From: Micromonospora sp. KC213
GTDB lineage: Bacteria; Actinomycetota; Actinomycetes; Mycobacteriales; Micromonosporaceae
NCBI RefSeq assembly: GCF_004348325.1
Contig: NZ_SMKF01000008.1
Coordinates: forward strand, 1-64,000
Length of the DNA stretch: 64,000 nt
Reading direction: 5' to 3'
The notes under the pieces are model-generated. The model searched no databases and had not been told where the DNA came from. It was given only the letters and a program-made list of their open reading frames with translations. This document shows positions 32,816-41,110 of the stretch, piece by piece (position 1 is the first letter of the stretch; the number at the start of each line of letters is the position of its first letter). A program made the position numbers and the translations under genes.

Positions 32816-34353
32816 GCCGGCTCGCCGACCGGGTCGGTGCGGTGACCCGAGGCGTACCGGTCGCGCAGTGCCCGCTTGTCCACCTTGGCCGACCGGTTCA
32901 GCGGCAGTGCGTCGACGAACTCCACCCCGCCCGGGGCCCAGGTCTCGCTCAGCTCGGTGGTGACCAGGTCGATCAGCTCGCCACCGGTCACCGTGGCGCC
33001 GGGCGTGCGGACCACGTACGCGAACGGCAGTTCGCCGGCTACCGGGTCGGGTACGCCGATCACCGCGGCGGCGCGGACCCCGGGGTGCCCGGCGAGGACG
33101 TCCTCGATGGGGCGGGAGTAGATCGGCCAGCTGCGCTGGCGGGTGAGGATCCGGTCCTGGGATCGGTCGACCAGGTAGAGGTAGCCGTCGGCGTCGAGGT
33201 GGCCGATGTCGCGGGTGCGTACCCAACCGTCGACCAGTGTCTCGGCGGTCAGCTCCGGTTGGCCGTGGTAGCCGTGGAAGCTGAGGTTGGTGCGGACCCA
33301 GACCTCGCCGTCGACGCCCGGCGGCAGTGCGCGGCCGGCGTCGTCGCGGATCTCGACGGTCACGTCCCCGTACGGTTTGCCGCAGGAGCGCAGCCGCTGC
33401 GGGTGCGCCGGGTCGTCGGTGAGGCCGGGCAGCGCGCTGATCACCACGGCCTCGCTGAGTCCGTAGACGATCCGCAGGCAGGGGCCGAAGCGGGCGATGG
33501 CCTGGCGCAGCCGGGCGGGCGCGGCCGGCCCGGCACCCACGTTGAACATGAACATGGCGGAGAAGTCCGCGCCGGGCAGGGCCGGATGGTCGAGCACCTC
33601 GTAGAGCATCGGCGGGGTGACGAAGGTGGAGGTGATCCGTTCGGCGTGCACGGTGCGGATGAACGCCTCCGGATCCCACTGCTGGCGCAGGAAGAGCACC
33701 CCGCCGGTGAAGAGGTTGAACAGCGAGGTGATCTGGCCGCTGGCCAGCCACATGGGCGAGTGGGACAGGTGGCGCAGCAGCGGGAACCCGGCGGCCCGGA
33801 AGCCGGCGGCCAGCGCGAGGACCTGCAGGTAGAAGCTCTCCCGGTGGTGCACCAGCTTGGGGGTGCCGGTGGTGCCGCTGGTCTGCAAAAACGACTCCGG
33901 TTCCGGCACCCGGTCGGGCAGCGCGACACCGGTGACCGGGGTCAGTTCCGCGCCCAGACGCAGCACCGGCACGCCCGGCAGCGCGGCGGCGATCCGGGTG
34001 CCGAGCCCGTCGGTGGCGTCGGCGTGGTGCACCAGGACGTCGGGGCGGGCCAACCGGACGAACTCGTCGACCTCCCGGGGCGAGGTGACCGGGGCGACCC
34101 ACATCGTCCGGCAGCCCAGCAGGTGCAGCGCGAGTTGCAGCAGCGGCCCCTGCACCGTGTTGCCGAGCAGCACCAGCACCGCCGAGCCGGGCCGTACGCC
34201 GTGGGCGGTCAGCGCGCCGGCGAGGCCGCGTACCTCGTCGGCGACCTCGGGGTAGGTCAGCCGGCGTCCGTCGCCAACCAGCGCCTCCCGGGTGCCGAAG
34301 GTGGCGAGGAGGTCCAGCGCCTGGTGGACGTAGCTGGTCGGTCGATCGGTCAT
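32812..34353 (-). CDS. ANL-superfamily acyl-AMP/acyl-CoA ligase
   Basis: 513 residues from ATG 34353. All core motifs are present: the P-loop LQTSGTTGTPKLVHH, the aromatic/acid-recognition YGLSEAVV, the hinge region GWVRTRDIGHLDADGYLYLV with the Asp that binds the AMP ribose, and the catalytic Lys in NRSAKVDKRAL. Length fits a stand-alone adenylation enzyme. There is no carrier domain. In the substrate pocket HLSHSPMWLASGQITSLF is atypical, so the acid is unknown. It is co-transcribed with an exporter and is divergent from the P450/oxidase/aminotransferase genes, so it may activate their product or starting acid. Confidence 0.87.
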   Translation of the reverse strand: MTDRPTSYVHQALDLLATFGTREALVGDGRRLTYPEVADEVRGLAGALTAHGVRPGSAVLVLLGNTVQGPLLQLALHLLGCRTMWVAPVTSPREVDEFVRLARPDVLVHHADATDGLGTRIAAALPGVPVLRLGAELTPVTGVALPDRVPEPESFLQTSGTTGTPKLVHHRESFYLQVLALAAGFRAAGFPLLRHLSHSPMWLASGQITSLFNLFTGGVLFLRQQWDPEAFIRTVHAERITSTFVTPPMLYEVLDHPALPGADFSAMFMFNVGAGPAAPARLRQAIARFGPCLRIVYGLSEAVVISALPGLTDDPAHPQRLRSCGKPYGDVTVEIRDDAGRALPPGVDGEVWVRTNLSFHGYHGQPELTAETLVDGWVRTRDIGHLDADGYLYLVDRSQDRILTRQRSWPIYSRPIEDVLAGHPGVRAAAVIGVPDPVAGELPFAYVVRTPGATVTGGELIDLVTTELSETWAPGGVEFVDALPLNRSAKVDKRALRDRYASGHRTDPVGEPA

Positions 34354-34575
34354 CGCGCAGCCCCCAGTCGATGCGTGGCGGTCACCGTGGCGGCCCGCGG
34401 CTCGCGTCGGGGCGATCGGCCGGCAGCGGTGTCCGGGCAGGTCACGGCGGGTGGAGCCGGCGGGAGACCGGGTCACCGCCGCCACCCGAGCCTAGGCGGG
34501 TGGGACCGGCACCGAACAGGGCCGAACGGCGGCCGAGTCCACACAGTGGACATTTGATCATGTCGATCGGGTTGA

Positions 34576-34605
34576 TTGACGCTCGTCAGAACCGGCGGAT
34601 AGTTT
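34576..34605 (+). promoter_or_regulatory. Promoter of the SGNH-to-aminotransferase unit
   Basis: TTGACG (34576-34581), an 18-nt spacer and TAGTTT (34600-34605), about 65 nt upstream of the SGNH hydrolase start. The surrounding 300-bp divergent region (34354-34668) is otherwise non-coding. Confidence 0.55.
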
Positions 34606-34668
34606 CCGTCCAACGCCCGGCCCTGGCGATCATGAAGCCGGCCTGGGCTGCCACAGATGGAGGTTCCC

Positions 34669-35979
34669 TTGCTGACCCCGAAACGATGGCAGGTCATAAT
34701 TTCCGCGGCCACCCTGCTGGTGGTGGCCGCCCCGGCCATGGTCGCCAGCGCCGGTCCGTCGGACGCCGACACCGCCCGGCACACCCGGGGCGAGTGGGCG
34801 GGCACCTGGGCCGCCGCCGTCACCCGCGGCAACACCGTCGGCCTGACCAACACCGGCCTGAACAACCAGAGCATCAGGATGACCGTGCGCACCAGCGTCG
34901 GCGGCGACCGGCTGCGGGTCCGGTTGAGCAACCTCTACGGCGAGCAGGCCGTCGAGGTCGGCCACGCCACCGTCGCCCGCCCCAACCACGCCACCGTCGA
35001 CGACCGCGCCGACATCGACCCGGCCAGCCTGCGCGAGCTGACCTTCGGCGGGGCCACCTCGGCGACCATGAACCGGGGCGCCGAGCTGCTCAGCGACCCG
35101 CTCGACCTCGTGGTCGCCGAGCGCGAGGAACTGGTCGTCACGCTGCACTTCCCGGTGCTCACCGGGCCGGTCACCTTCCACGGCCAGTCCAAGGTCACCA
35201 CCTTCATCGGTGCCACCGACCTGACCACCGCCACCGGCGGTGCCGGCTTCACCATCCGGCCGAACTGCTGCTGGATGTTCCTGTCCGGGCTGGACGTGCA
35301 GCGCCGGCACACCCCCGGCGCCATCGTCGTGCTCGGCGACTCGATCGGCGACGGCAACGGCAGCACCGTCAACGCCCACAAGCGCTGGCCGGACCTGCTC
35401 GCCGACCGGCTGAGCGCCGCCCGGCCCGAGGCGCGTACCCCCGGGGTGCTCAACCTCAGCCTGGCCGGCAACCGGCTCAACCACGAGGGCCCCGAGCCCG
35501 GCGCCGGTGGCTTCCCCGGCTACCCCGAGTTGGGACCGAACGCCCTCGCCCGGCTCAACGAGGACGTCTTCCCGCAGACCGGGGTGAAGACGCTGGTCAC
35601 CCACCTCGGCATCAACGACATCTGGATGTCGGGCGACTCCGCCGAGCGGATCATCGCCACCCTGCGGCAGATCAACCAACAGGCCCGGGCGCGCGGCCTG
35701 CGCAGCCTCGCCGCCACCCTCACCCCCTACGAAGGGCACGGCAACCCGGGGGTGTGGACGCCGGAGAAGGACGCCACCCGGCAGGCGGTCAACGCGTGGC
35801 TGCGGGGAGCGGGCGCGCGGGAGTTCGACGGCCTGCTCGACTTCGACGCCGTCCTGCGTGACCCGGCACAGCCGAGCCGGCTGCTGCCGGCGTACGACTC
35901 GGGCGACCACATCCACCCGAACGACGCCGGCAACAAGGCGATGGCCGACGCCGTCCCACTGCGCCTGCTCGGCCTGTGA
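34669..35979 (+). CDS. Secreted SGNH/GDSL-family esterase or lipase
   Basis: 436 residues from TTG 34669. I prefer this start to the ATG at 34657 because GGAGG (34659-34663) is ideally placed 5 nt before the TTG and overlaps that ATG. A signal peptide (LTPKRWQVIISAATLLVVAA, then PAMVASAG) precedes a beta-sandwich of about 170 residues. The SGNH domain has block I IVVLGDSIGDGNGS (nucleophile Ser), block III LVTHLGINDIW (Asn), and the catalytic Asp/His block DHIHPNDAGN. Such enzymes cleave esters in lipids or polysaccharides outside the cell. It is the first gene of the plus-strand unit. Confidence 0.9.
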   Translation: MLTPKRWQVIISAATLLVVAAPAMVASAGPSDADTARHTRGEWAGTWAAAVTRGNTVGLTNTGLNNQSIRMTVRTSVGGDRLRVRLSNLYGEQAVEVGHATVARPNHATVDDRADIDPASLRELTFGGATSATMNRGAELLSDPLDLVVAEREELVVTLHFPVLTGPVTFHGQSKVTTFIGATDLTTATGGAGFTIRPNCCWMFLSGLDVQRRHTPGAIVVLGDSIGDGNGSTVNAHKRWPDLLADRLSAARPEARTPGVLNLSLAGNRLNHEGPEPGAGGFPGYPELGPNALARLNEDVFPQTGVKTLVTHLGINDIWMSGDSAERIIATLRQINQQARARGLRSLAATLTPYEGHGNPGVWTPEKDATRQAVNAWLRGAGAREFDGLLDFDAVLRDPAQPSRLLPAYDSGDHIHPNDAGNKAMADAVPLRLLGL

Positions 35980-36037
35980 CCCCCGGGTGGGGCGGCGGGT
36001 GGCCCGCCGCCCCACCCTCCGTTCCCGGGGAGGAAAC

Positions 36038-37255
36038 GTGGACGTCGACGAGATCCTGTCCGGCCTCTACCAGGAGGCGGGCCGGCAGGACCCCTACCCG
36101 TGGTACGCGGCCCTGCACGCGCTCGGACCGGTCAGCGCGGCCCCGGCCCGGCCCGAGCACCGCACGGTCAGCGCGGTCGCGGTCGGGTACGACCTGGTCG
36201 ACCGGGTGCTGCGCGACGCCGCGTGGCGCAAGGGCACCCCGCCGGGCTGGTCGGAGCAGGAGGTGCTGCGCACCTTCATGTCCTCGATGATGTTCACCGA
36301 TCCACCCGACCACACCCGGATGCGGGCGGTGTTCACGAAGGCGTTCACTCCGCGCCGGCTGGGCGCGCTGGAACCGGTGATCGTCCGGGTGGTGGACCGG
36401 CTGCTCGACCGGATGGCCGAGACCGGTGCCGGCGGCGCGGAGATCGACTTCGTGGCCGACTTCGCGTACCCCGTACCGGCGTTGGTGATGGCGGAGTTCG
36501 TCGGCCTGCCCGAAGCGGACCTGCCCTGGTACCGGCAGCGGGTCGACTGGATCGACGAGTTCCTGGACGTGGCCGGCAAGACGCCGCAGCGGCTGGCCCG
36601 GGCCAACCAGGCGGCGGCGCAGCTGCGGGAGTACTACCGGGACCTGATCGCGCACCGACGCCGCCGGCCCGGCGATGACCTGATCAGCGCACTGGTCGGG
36701 GCGCTCGACGCGCACGAGGTGGAGCTGACCGAGGACGAGCTGATCAGTAACGTGATCGTGCTGTTCAACGCCAGCTTCGTGACGACCGTCTACCTGCTCA
36801 GCAACGGGCTACCGCTGTTGCTGGCCCACCCGGACACCGTCGCGGCGCTGCCCGGCGACGGCGCGCTGGCCCGCGGCTGCGTCGAGGAGGTGCTGCGAAT
36901 GCAGTGCCCGGTGCACTTCCTGGCCCGCGTCGCACCGGCCGACACCGACCTGGGTGGCGTGGCGGTGCGCGGGGGCGAGAACGTGCTGCTGATCGTCGCG
37001 GCGGCCAACCGGGACCCGGCCCGGTTCTGCGATCCGGACCGCTTCGACCCGCGTCGGGACGGCCCACCGTCGCTCGCCTTCGGCGTCGGCCCGCACTTCT
37101 GCCTCGGCGCGGCCGTGTCCAGGCTGGAGGGACGGCTCGCCCTGCCCCGGCTCTTCGCCCGTTTTCCGAACCTGACGCTCACCCGTACCCCGACGTACAG
37201 CGGGAGTCTCTTCCTGCGCGGGATCGACAAGCTCGTCGTCTCGACCGGCGGATAG
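36038..37255 (+). CDS. Cytochrome P450 with a non-canonical I-helix
   Basis: 405 residues from GTG 36038, with GGGGAGGAAAC upstream. K-helix EEVLR and the haem-binding loop FGVGPHFCLGA (Cys 355) are normal. In the I-helix the usual A-G-x-E/D-T-T reads A-S-F-V-T-T (residues 245-250). The Gly is a Ser and the acid that helps proton delivery is Val 248; Thr 249 remains. That loss is known in P450s with special chemistry, such as peroxygenases or enzymes whose substrate supplies the carboxylate. The gene lies 8 nt before the hydrolase gene. Together with the oxidase and aminotransferase it may make or modify an alpha-hydroxy acid; this is inference. Confidence 0.92.
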   Translation: MDVDEILSGLYQEAGRQDPYPWYAALHALGPVSAAPARPEHRTVSAVAVGYDLVDRVLRDAAWRKGTPPGWSEQEVLRTFMSSMMFTDPPDHTRMRAVFTKAFTPRRLGALEPVIVRVVDRLLDRMAETGAGGAEIDFVADFAYPVPALVMAEFVGLPEADLPWYRQRVDWIDEFLDVAGKTPQRLARANQAAAQLREYYRDLIAHRRRRPGDDLISALVGALDAHEVELTEDELISNVIVLFNASFVTTVYLLSNGLPLLLAHPDTVAALPGDGALARGCVEEVLRMQCPVHFLARVAPADTDLGGVAVRGGENVLLIVAAANRDPARFCDPDRFDPRRDGPPSLAFGVGPHFCLGAAVSRLEGRLALPRLFARFPNLTLTRTPTYSGSLFLRGIDKLVVSTGG

Positions 37256-37263
37256 GAGCCGAC

Positions 37264-38232
37264 ATGTCTCTCGACCCCCAGGTGGTGGCGTACCGGGCCG
37301 CGCGGGCGGCGGCCGGCACCCCGCCGCTGTACACCCGGACCCTCGCCGAGGCCCGCGCCGCCGACCTCGCCGCGATCCGCGCCGGCGGCGGCGACGTCGA
37401 ACCGGTGCACGAGGTACGCGACACGCACCTTCCCGGCCCCGCCGGCGACCTGCCGGTGCGCATCCACCGGCCGGCCGGGGACGGTCCGCTGCCCACCCTG
37501 GTCTACTTCTTCGGCGGCGGGTGGACCCTCGGCAGCGTCGACACCGCCGACGGGATCTGCCGACGGCTGGCCAACGCCACGCCCTGTCAGGTGGTGACCG
37601 TCGGCTACCGGCTCGCCCCCGAGCATCCCTTCCCGGCGGCGGTGCAGGACTGCCACGCCGCCACCGCGTGGCTCGCCGCGCACGCCGCCGAGTTCCGCGT
37701 CGACCCGGACCGGCTGGCCGTCGGCGGCGACAGCGCCGGCGGCAACCTGGCCGCCGCGGTGACCCTGCTGGCCCGGTCCCACGGCCCCCGCCTCGCCGGC
37801 CAGCTGCTGGTCTACCCGAACACCGACCAACGGGCCGGCGGTGCCCCGGCCGGTGACGAGGATCCGCTGCTGTTCAACCGGCACTCCGTCGACTGGTACC
37901 GGAACCACTACCTGGCCGACCCGGCCGACGCGACGCACCCGCTGGCCTCGCCGCTGCTCGCCGACGACCTGTCGGGCCTGCCGCCGGCCCTGGTCGTCAC
38001 CGCCGAACACGACCCGCTGCGCGAGCAGGGGGAGCGGTACGCCGAGCGCCTACGCGCGGACGGCGTGGCGGTACGGCTCACCCGCTACGCCGGGATGATC
38101 CACGGTTTCTTCGCCATGCCGGGGGTCTTCGACGCCGGCCGGCGGGCGCAGGACGAGGCGGCGGCCTTCCTGCGCGACCGCTTCGCCGGAACCGGCCCGA
38201 CCGTCACCTCGACGCCGGGCGGCCCTCGATGA
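37264..38232 (+). CDS. HSL-family alpha/beta hydrolase
   Basis: 322 residues from ATG 37264. The hormone-sensitive-lipase fold is clear: LPTLVYFFGGGWTLGSVDTA, the nucleophile elbow VGGDSAGGNLAA (Ser 157), the acid region VVTAEHDPLREQG, and the catalytic His in GMIHGFFAMPG. The oxyanion motif HGGG is changed to FGGG: the His is Phe. The family normally cleaves short esters. It ends in a 4-bp ATGA overlap with the FMN oxidase gene, so the two are coupled; a cluster ester or thioester could be the substrate. Confidence 0.9.
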   Translation: MSLDPQVVAYRAARAAAGTPPLYTRTLAEARAADLAAIRAGGGDVEPVHEVRDTHLPGPAGDLPVRIHRPAGDGPLPTLVYFFGGGWTLGSVDTADGICRRLANATPCQVVTVGYRLAPEHPFPAAVQDCHAATAWLAAHAAEFRVDPDRLAVGGDSAGGNLAAAVTLLARSHGPRLAGQLLVYPNTDQRAGGAPAGDEDPLLFNRHSVDWYRNHYLADPADATHPLASPLLADDLSGLPPALVVTAEHDPLREQGERYAERLRADGVAVRLTRYAGMIHGFFAMPGVFDAGRRAQDEAAAFLRDRFAGTGPTVTSTPGGPR

Positions 38233-39410
38233 CCGACACGGTGCTGCGCGTGCCCCGCTCCGGGTCGGCGCCGGGCTTCGACGTGCCGCCGACGGCGACA
38301 GGAGGGCCGGTGACCTCGTCCAGATTCGTGCCGCCGGCCAGCGTGGCCGAGTTCGCGGCGCTCGCCCGGGCGGTGCTGCCCACCCACGTCTGGGACTTCG
38401 TCGACGGCGGCAGCGGCGCCGAGACCACCCTGGCGGCCAACCGGGCCGCGCTGGACCGGGTCGCCGTGCTGCCCCGGATGCTCACCGGGGTGGAGAATCC
38501 GCGGACCGACGCGAGGCTGCTGGGCCGGGAGCAGGCGATGCCGGTGGCGGTCGCGCCGATGGCGTACCAGCGGCTGCTGCACCCCGACGGCGAGCGGGCG
38601 CTCGCCGCGGCGGCCGGGACGGCCGGTGTGCCGTACGTGCTCAGCACGCTGAGCAGCAGCCCGATCGAGGAGGTGACCGCCGCGGCCGGCGGGCCGGTCT
38701 GGTTCCAGCTCTACTGGCTGCGCGACCGGGGCCTGGTCACCGACCTGCTCGACCGCGCGCACGCCGCCGGCTGCGCGGCGCTCATGGTGACCGTGGACGT
38801 GCCGGTGCTCGGCCGTCGGCTGCGCGACGTCCGCAACGGCTTCGCGCTGCCCCCGCAGGTCACCGCGGCCAACCTGCCCCGGGGGCGGGATGACCTGGCG
38901 CACGCCGGCACCCCCGGCGTGTCCGCGATCGCCCGGCATACCGACGCGGTCTTCGCCCCGGCCCTGCGCTGGGCGGACCTGTCCTGGCTGCGTGCCCGTA
39001 CCCGACTGCCCCTGCTGGTCAAGGGCATCCTCGACCCCGGTGACGCGGTGCGGGCGGCAGACAGCGGCGTGGATGCGGTGGTGGTGTCCAACCATGGTGG
39101 CCGCCAGTTCGACGCCGCCCCGGCCACCGCCACCGTGCTGCCGGAGGTGGTCGCCGCGGTCGACGGTCGGGTCGAGGTGCTGCTGGACAGCGGCGTGCGT
39201 GGCGGCACGGACGTGCTGCGCGCCCTCGCCCTCGGCGCCGCCGGGGTGCTGCTCGGCCGGCCCGCGTTCTGGGCCCTCGCCGCCGGCGGCCAGCCCGCCG
39301 CCGAGGCGGCGCTGGCGCTGCTCGGCGCCGAACTGCGCGACGCCCTGACCCTGTGCGGCTGCGCCGACCCCGCGCAGGCCCGGCAGCTGCGCACCCTGAT
39401 CGGCGGGTGA
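38229..39410 (+). CDS. FMN-dependent alpha-hydroxyacid oxidase (4-hydroxymandelate-oxidase-like)
   Basis: 393 residues from ATG 38229. Conserved features of the glycolate/lactate/mandelate oxidase family: VAPMAYQRLLHPDGE, WFQLYWLRDR, VTVDVPVLGRRLRDVRNGF, LLVKGIL (FMN Lys), the catalytic His 289 in VVVSNHGGRQFD, and LDSGVRGGTDVLRALALGAA (FMN phosphate). The family oxidises alpha-hydroxy acids to alpha-keto acids. The closest recognised pathway protein type is HmO of hydroxyphenylglycine biosynthesis, which turns 4-hydroxymandelate into 4-hydroxybenzoylformate. This matches its neighbour, an HpgT-like aminotransferase. Lactate or another hydroxy acid remains possible. Confidence 0.85.
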   Translation: MTDTVLRVPRSGSAPGFDVPPTATGGPVTSSRFVPPASVAEFAALARAVLPTHVWDFVDGGSGAETTLAANRAALDRVAVLPRMLTGVENPRTDARLLGREQAMPVAVAPMAYQRLLHPDGERALAAAAGTAGVPYVLSTLSSSPIEEVTAAAGGPVWFQLYWLRDRGLVTDLLDRAHAAGCAALMVTVDVPVLGRRLRDVRNGFALPPQVTAANLPRGRDDLAHAGTPGVSAIARHTDAVFAPALRWADLSWLRARTRLPLLVKGILDPGDAVRAADSGVDAVVVSNHGGRQFDAAPATATVLPEVVAAVDGRVEVLLDSGVRGGTDVLRALALGAAGVLLGRPAFWALAAGGQPAAEAALALLGAELRDALTLCGCADPAQARQLRTLIGG

Positions 39411-40744
39411 GCGTGAACGCACCGGTGGAGCTGACCGTCGCCGACCTGCACCCGGCCGTCGACGACCCCGTACTGAACTCGATGAACTTCCTCAACGAGG
39501 TCGCCGGGCGTTGGCCGGACGCGGTGTCGCTCGCCGCCGGCCGCCCGTACGAGGAGTTCTTCGACGACGACGCGCCGCGCCGCTGGCTGCAGCGGTTCCG
39601 TCGACACCTCGTCGAGGACCTCGGTCAGCACCCGGCGCAGGCGAACCGCACCCTGTTCCAGTACGGCCGGACCAAGGGCATCGTGCACCACCTGATCGCC
39701 CGTAACCTCGCCGTCGACGAGGAGACGCACGTCGACCCGGAGGCCGTCGTGGTGACCGTCGGCTGCCAGGAGGCGATGTTCCTGGTGCTGCGGGCGTTGC
39801 GCGCCGGGCCACGTGACGTGCTGCTCGCGGTCGCCCCCACGTACGTCGGGCTGACCGGCGCGGCCCGCCTGGTCGACCTGCCGGTCCGGCCGGTGGCCGG
39901 TGGCCCGGCCGGGGTGGACCTGGCCGACCTGCGCGCCCAGACCCGCCACGCCCGGGCGGCGGGGCTGCGCCCACGGGCCTGCTACGTGATGCCGGACTTC
40001 GCCAACCCGTCCGGCGTCAGCATCAGCCTGGCCGACCGCCGCCGGTTGCTCGACCTGGCCGCCGAGGAGGAGCTGCTGCTGGTCGAGGACAACCCGTACG
40101 GGCTGTTTCCCGCCGGTGAGCAGGGCCGGCTTCCGACGCTCAAGGCGCTGGACACCCGACGTCGGGTGGTCTACCTCGGTTCGTTCGCCAAGACGGTGCT
40201 GCCCGGGGCCCGGGTCGGGTACGTGGTGGCCGACCAGCGGGTCGCCGAAGCCGACGGCAGCGTCGGGCTCCTCGCCGACCAGCTCGCCCGGATCAAGAGC
40301 ATGGTCACGGTGAACACCGCGCCGCTGGCCCAGGCGGTGATCGGCGGGGCGCTGCTGGAACACGACTGTTCGCTGGTGACCGCCACCGTCCGGCAGCGCG
40401 CCGCGTACACCCGCAACCTGCGGCACCTGCTCGCCGGCCTGGCCCGTCGGTTCCCGGCACCCTCGCCGGTGACCTGGACCGTCCCCGCGGGTGGCTTCTT
40501 CGTCGTGGTGAGCGTGCCGTTCCCGGTGGACGACGCGCTGCTGCGCCGCTCCGCCGAGCGCCACGGGGTGCTGTGGACGCCGATGGCGCACTTCTACGAC
40601 GACGGTACGCCGGTGCGCGCACTGCGCCTGTCGGTCAGCGCGGTCACCCCGGAACAGATCGACCTCGGCCTGGACCGGCTCGCCGCGCTCGTCGCCGACG
40701 AGTCCCGGCGCACCGCAGCGCCCGACGACCGCCGGACCCGGTGA
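39407..40744 (+). CDS. Fold-type I aminotransferase, HpgT-like
   Basis: 445 residues from GTG 39407 (GTGA overlap with the oxidase stop; GTG 39413 is an alternative). PLP features: the FQYGRTKGIVHHLIA N-terminal loop, MPDFANPSGVSISLADRRRL, the Asp of LLVEDNPYGLFP, the Schiff-base Lys 262 in YLGSFAKTVLPGARVG, and RLSVSAVTPEQ with the substrate-carboxylate Arg. This architecture matches HpgT, which aminates aryl-glyoxylates to hydroxyphenylglycines, and also 2-aminoadipate aminotransferases. With the upstream oxidase it would complete hydroxy acid to keto acid to amino acid. Confidence 0.85.
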   Translation: MSVNAPVELTVADLHPAVDDPVLNSMNFLNEVAGRWPDAVSLAAGRPYEEFFDDDAPRRWLQRFRRHLVEDLGQHPAQANRTLFQYGRTKGIVHHLIARNLAVDEETHVDPEAVVVTVGCQEAMFLVLRALRAGPRDVLLAVAPTYVGLTGAARLVDLPVRPVAGGPAGVDLADLRAQTRHARAAGLRPRACYVMPDFANPSGVSISLADRRRLLDLAAEEELLLVEDNPYGLFPAGEQGRLPTLKALDTRRRVVYLGSFAKTVLPGARVGYVVADQRVAEADGSVGLLADQLARIKSMVTVNTAPLAQAVIGGALLEHDCSLVTATVRQRAAYTRNLRHLLAGLARRFPAPSPVTWTVPAGGFFVVVSVPFPVDDALLRRSAERHGVLWTPMAHFYDDGTPVRALRLSVSAVTPEQIDLGLDRLAALVADESRRTAAPDDRRTR

Positions 40745-40802
40745 CGACGCACCGTGGCCGACCCGCCGCCGCTCGTGCTTCCACGTGTCCCCATCGGACG
40801 GT

Positions 40803-40815
40803 CATAATGGGCCGC
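40803..40815 (+). promoter_or_regulatory. -10 box of a leaderless transcript
   Basis: CATAAT at 40803-40808, 7 nt, then ATG 40816. This favours 40816 over the in-frame ATG at 40807, which lies inside the box. Confidence 0.5.
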
Positions 40816-41067
40816 ATGGTCGCTTGGGAGTACGCCCTGCTGGTCCGCCGCTACCAGGGGCAGGGACGCAATTTCCACGTCTCGTTCGTCTGGTATGGGC
40901 CCGAGGGGTCGCGCACCGACGTCACGGCGTACGGCGACACCGCCATCGCGCACCTCAACCGGGTCGGCCGGGAGGGCTGGGAGCTGGTCTCCGCCGCCGA
41001 GGACGTCAACAACGTGCAGGGCAGCACCGAGGTGCACCGCTACCACCTCAAGCGCCCGATCGGCTGA
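40816..41067 (+). CDS. Small conserved protein of unknown function
   Basis: 83 residues, soluble. MVAWEYALLVRRYQGQGRNF then HVSFVWYGPEGSRTDVTAYG and HLNRVGREGWELVSAAEDV. The G-R-E-G-W-E-L-V-S pattern is that of DUF4177-like small beta proteins, which have no known function. The start at 40816 rests on the upstream -10 box. It is convergent with glyA, with a hairpin between them. Confidence 0.7.
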   Translation: MVAWEYALLVRRYQGQGRNFHVSFVWYGPEGSRTDVTAYGDTAIAHLNRVGREGWELVSAAEDVNNVQGSTEVHRYHLKRPIG

Positions 41068-41071
41068 CCGC

Positions 41072-41099
41072 CCGGGGCGGCGCGGCGGCGCCACCCCGG
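41072..41099. terminator. Hairpin between convergent genes
   Basis: CCGGGG and GGCGC arms (41072-41077, 41079-41083) pair with GCGCC and CCCCGG (41088-41092, 41094-41099) with one mismatch and a 4-nt loop. It separates the small plus-strand gene from the end of glyA. Confidence 0.6.
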
Positions 41100-41110
41100 A
41101 AGGCGTCCAG

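Noticed and set aside
31250..34557. Long plus-strand frames opposite the MFS and ligase genes
   Set aside because: Composition typical of antisense frames in GC-rich DNA; the minus-strand frames carry all family motifs.
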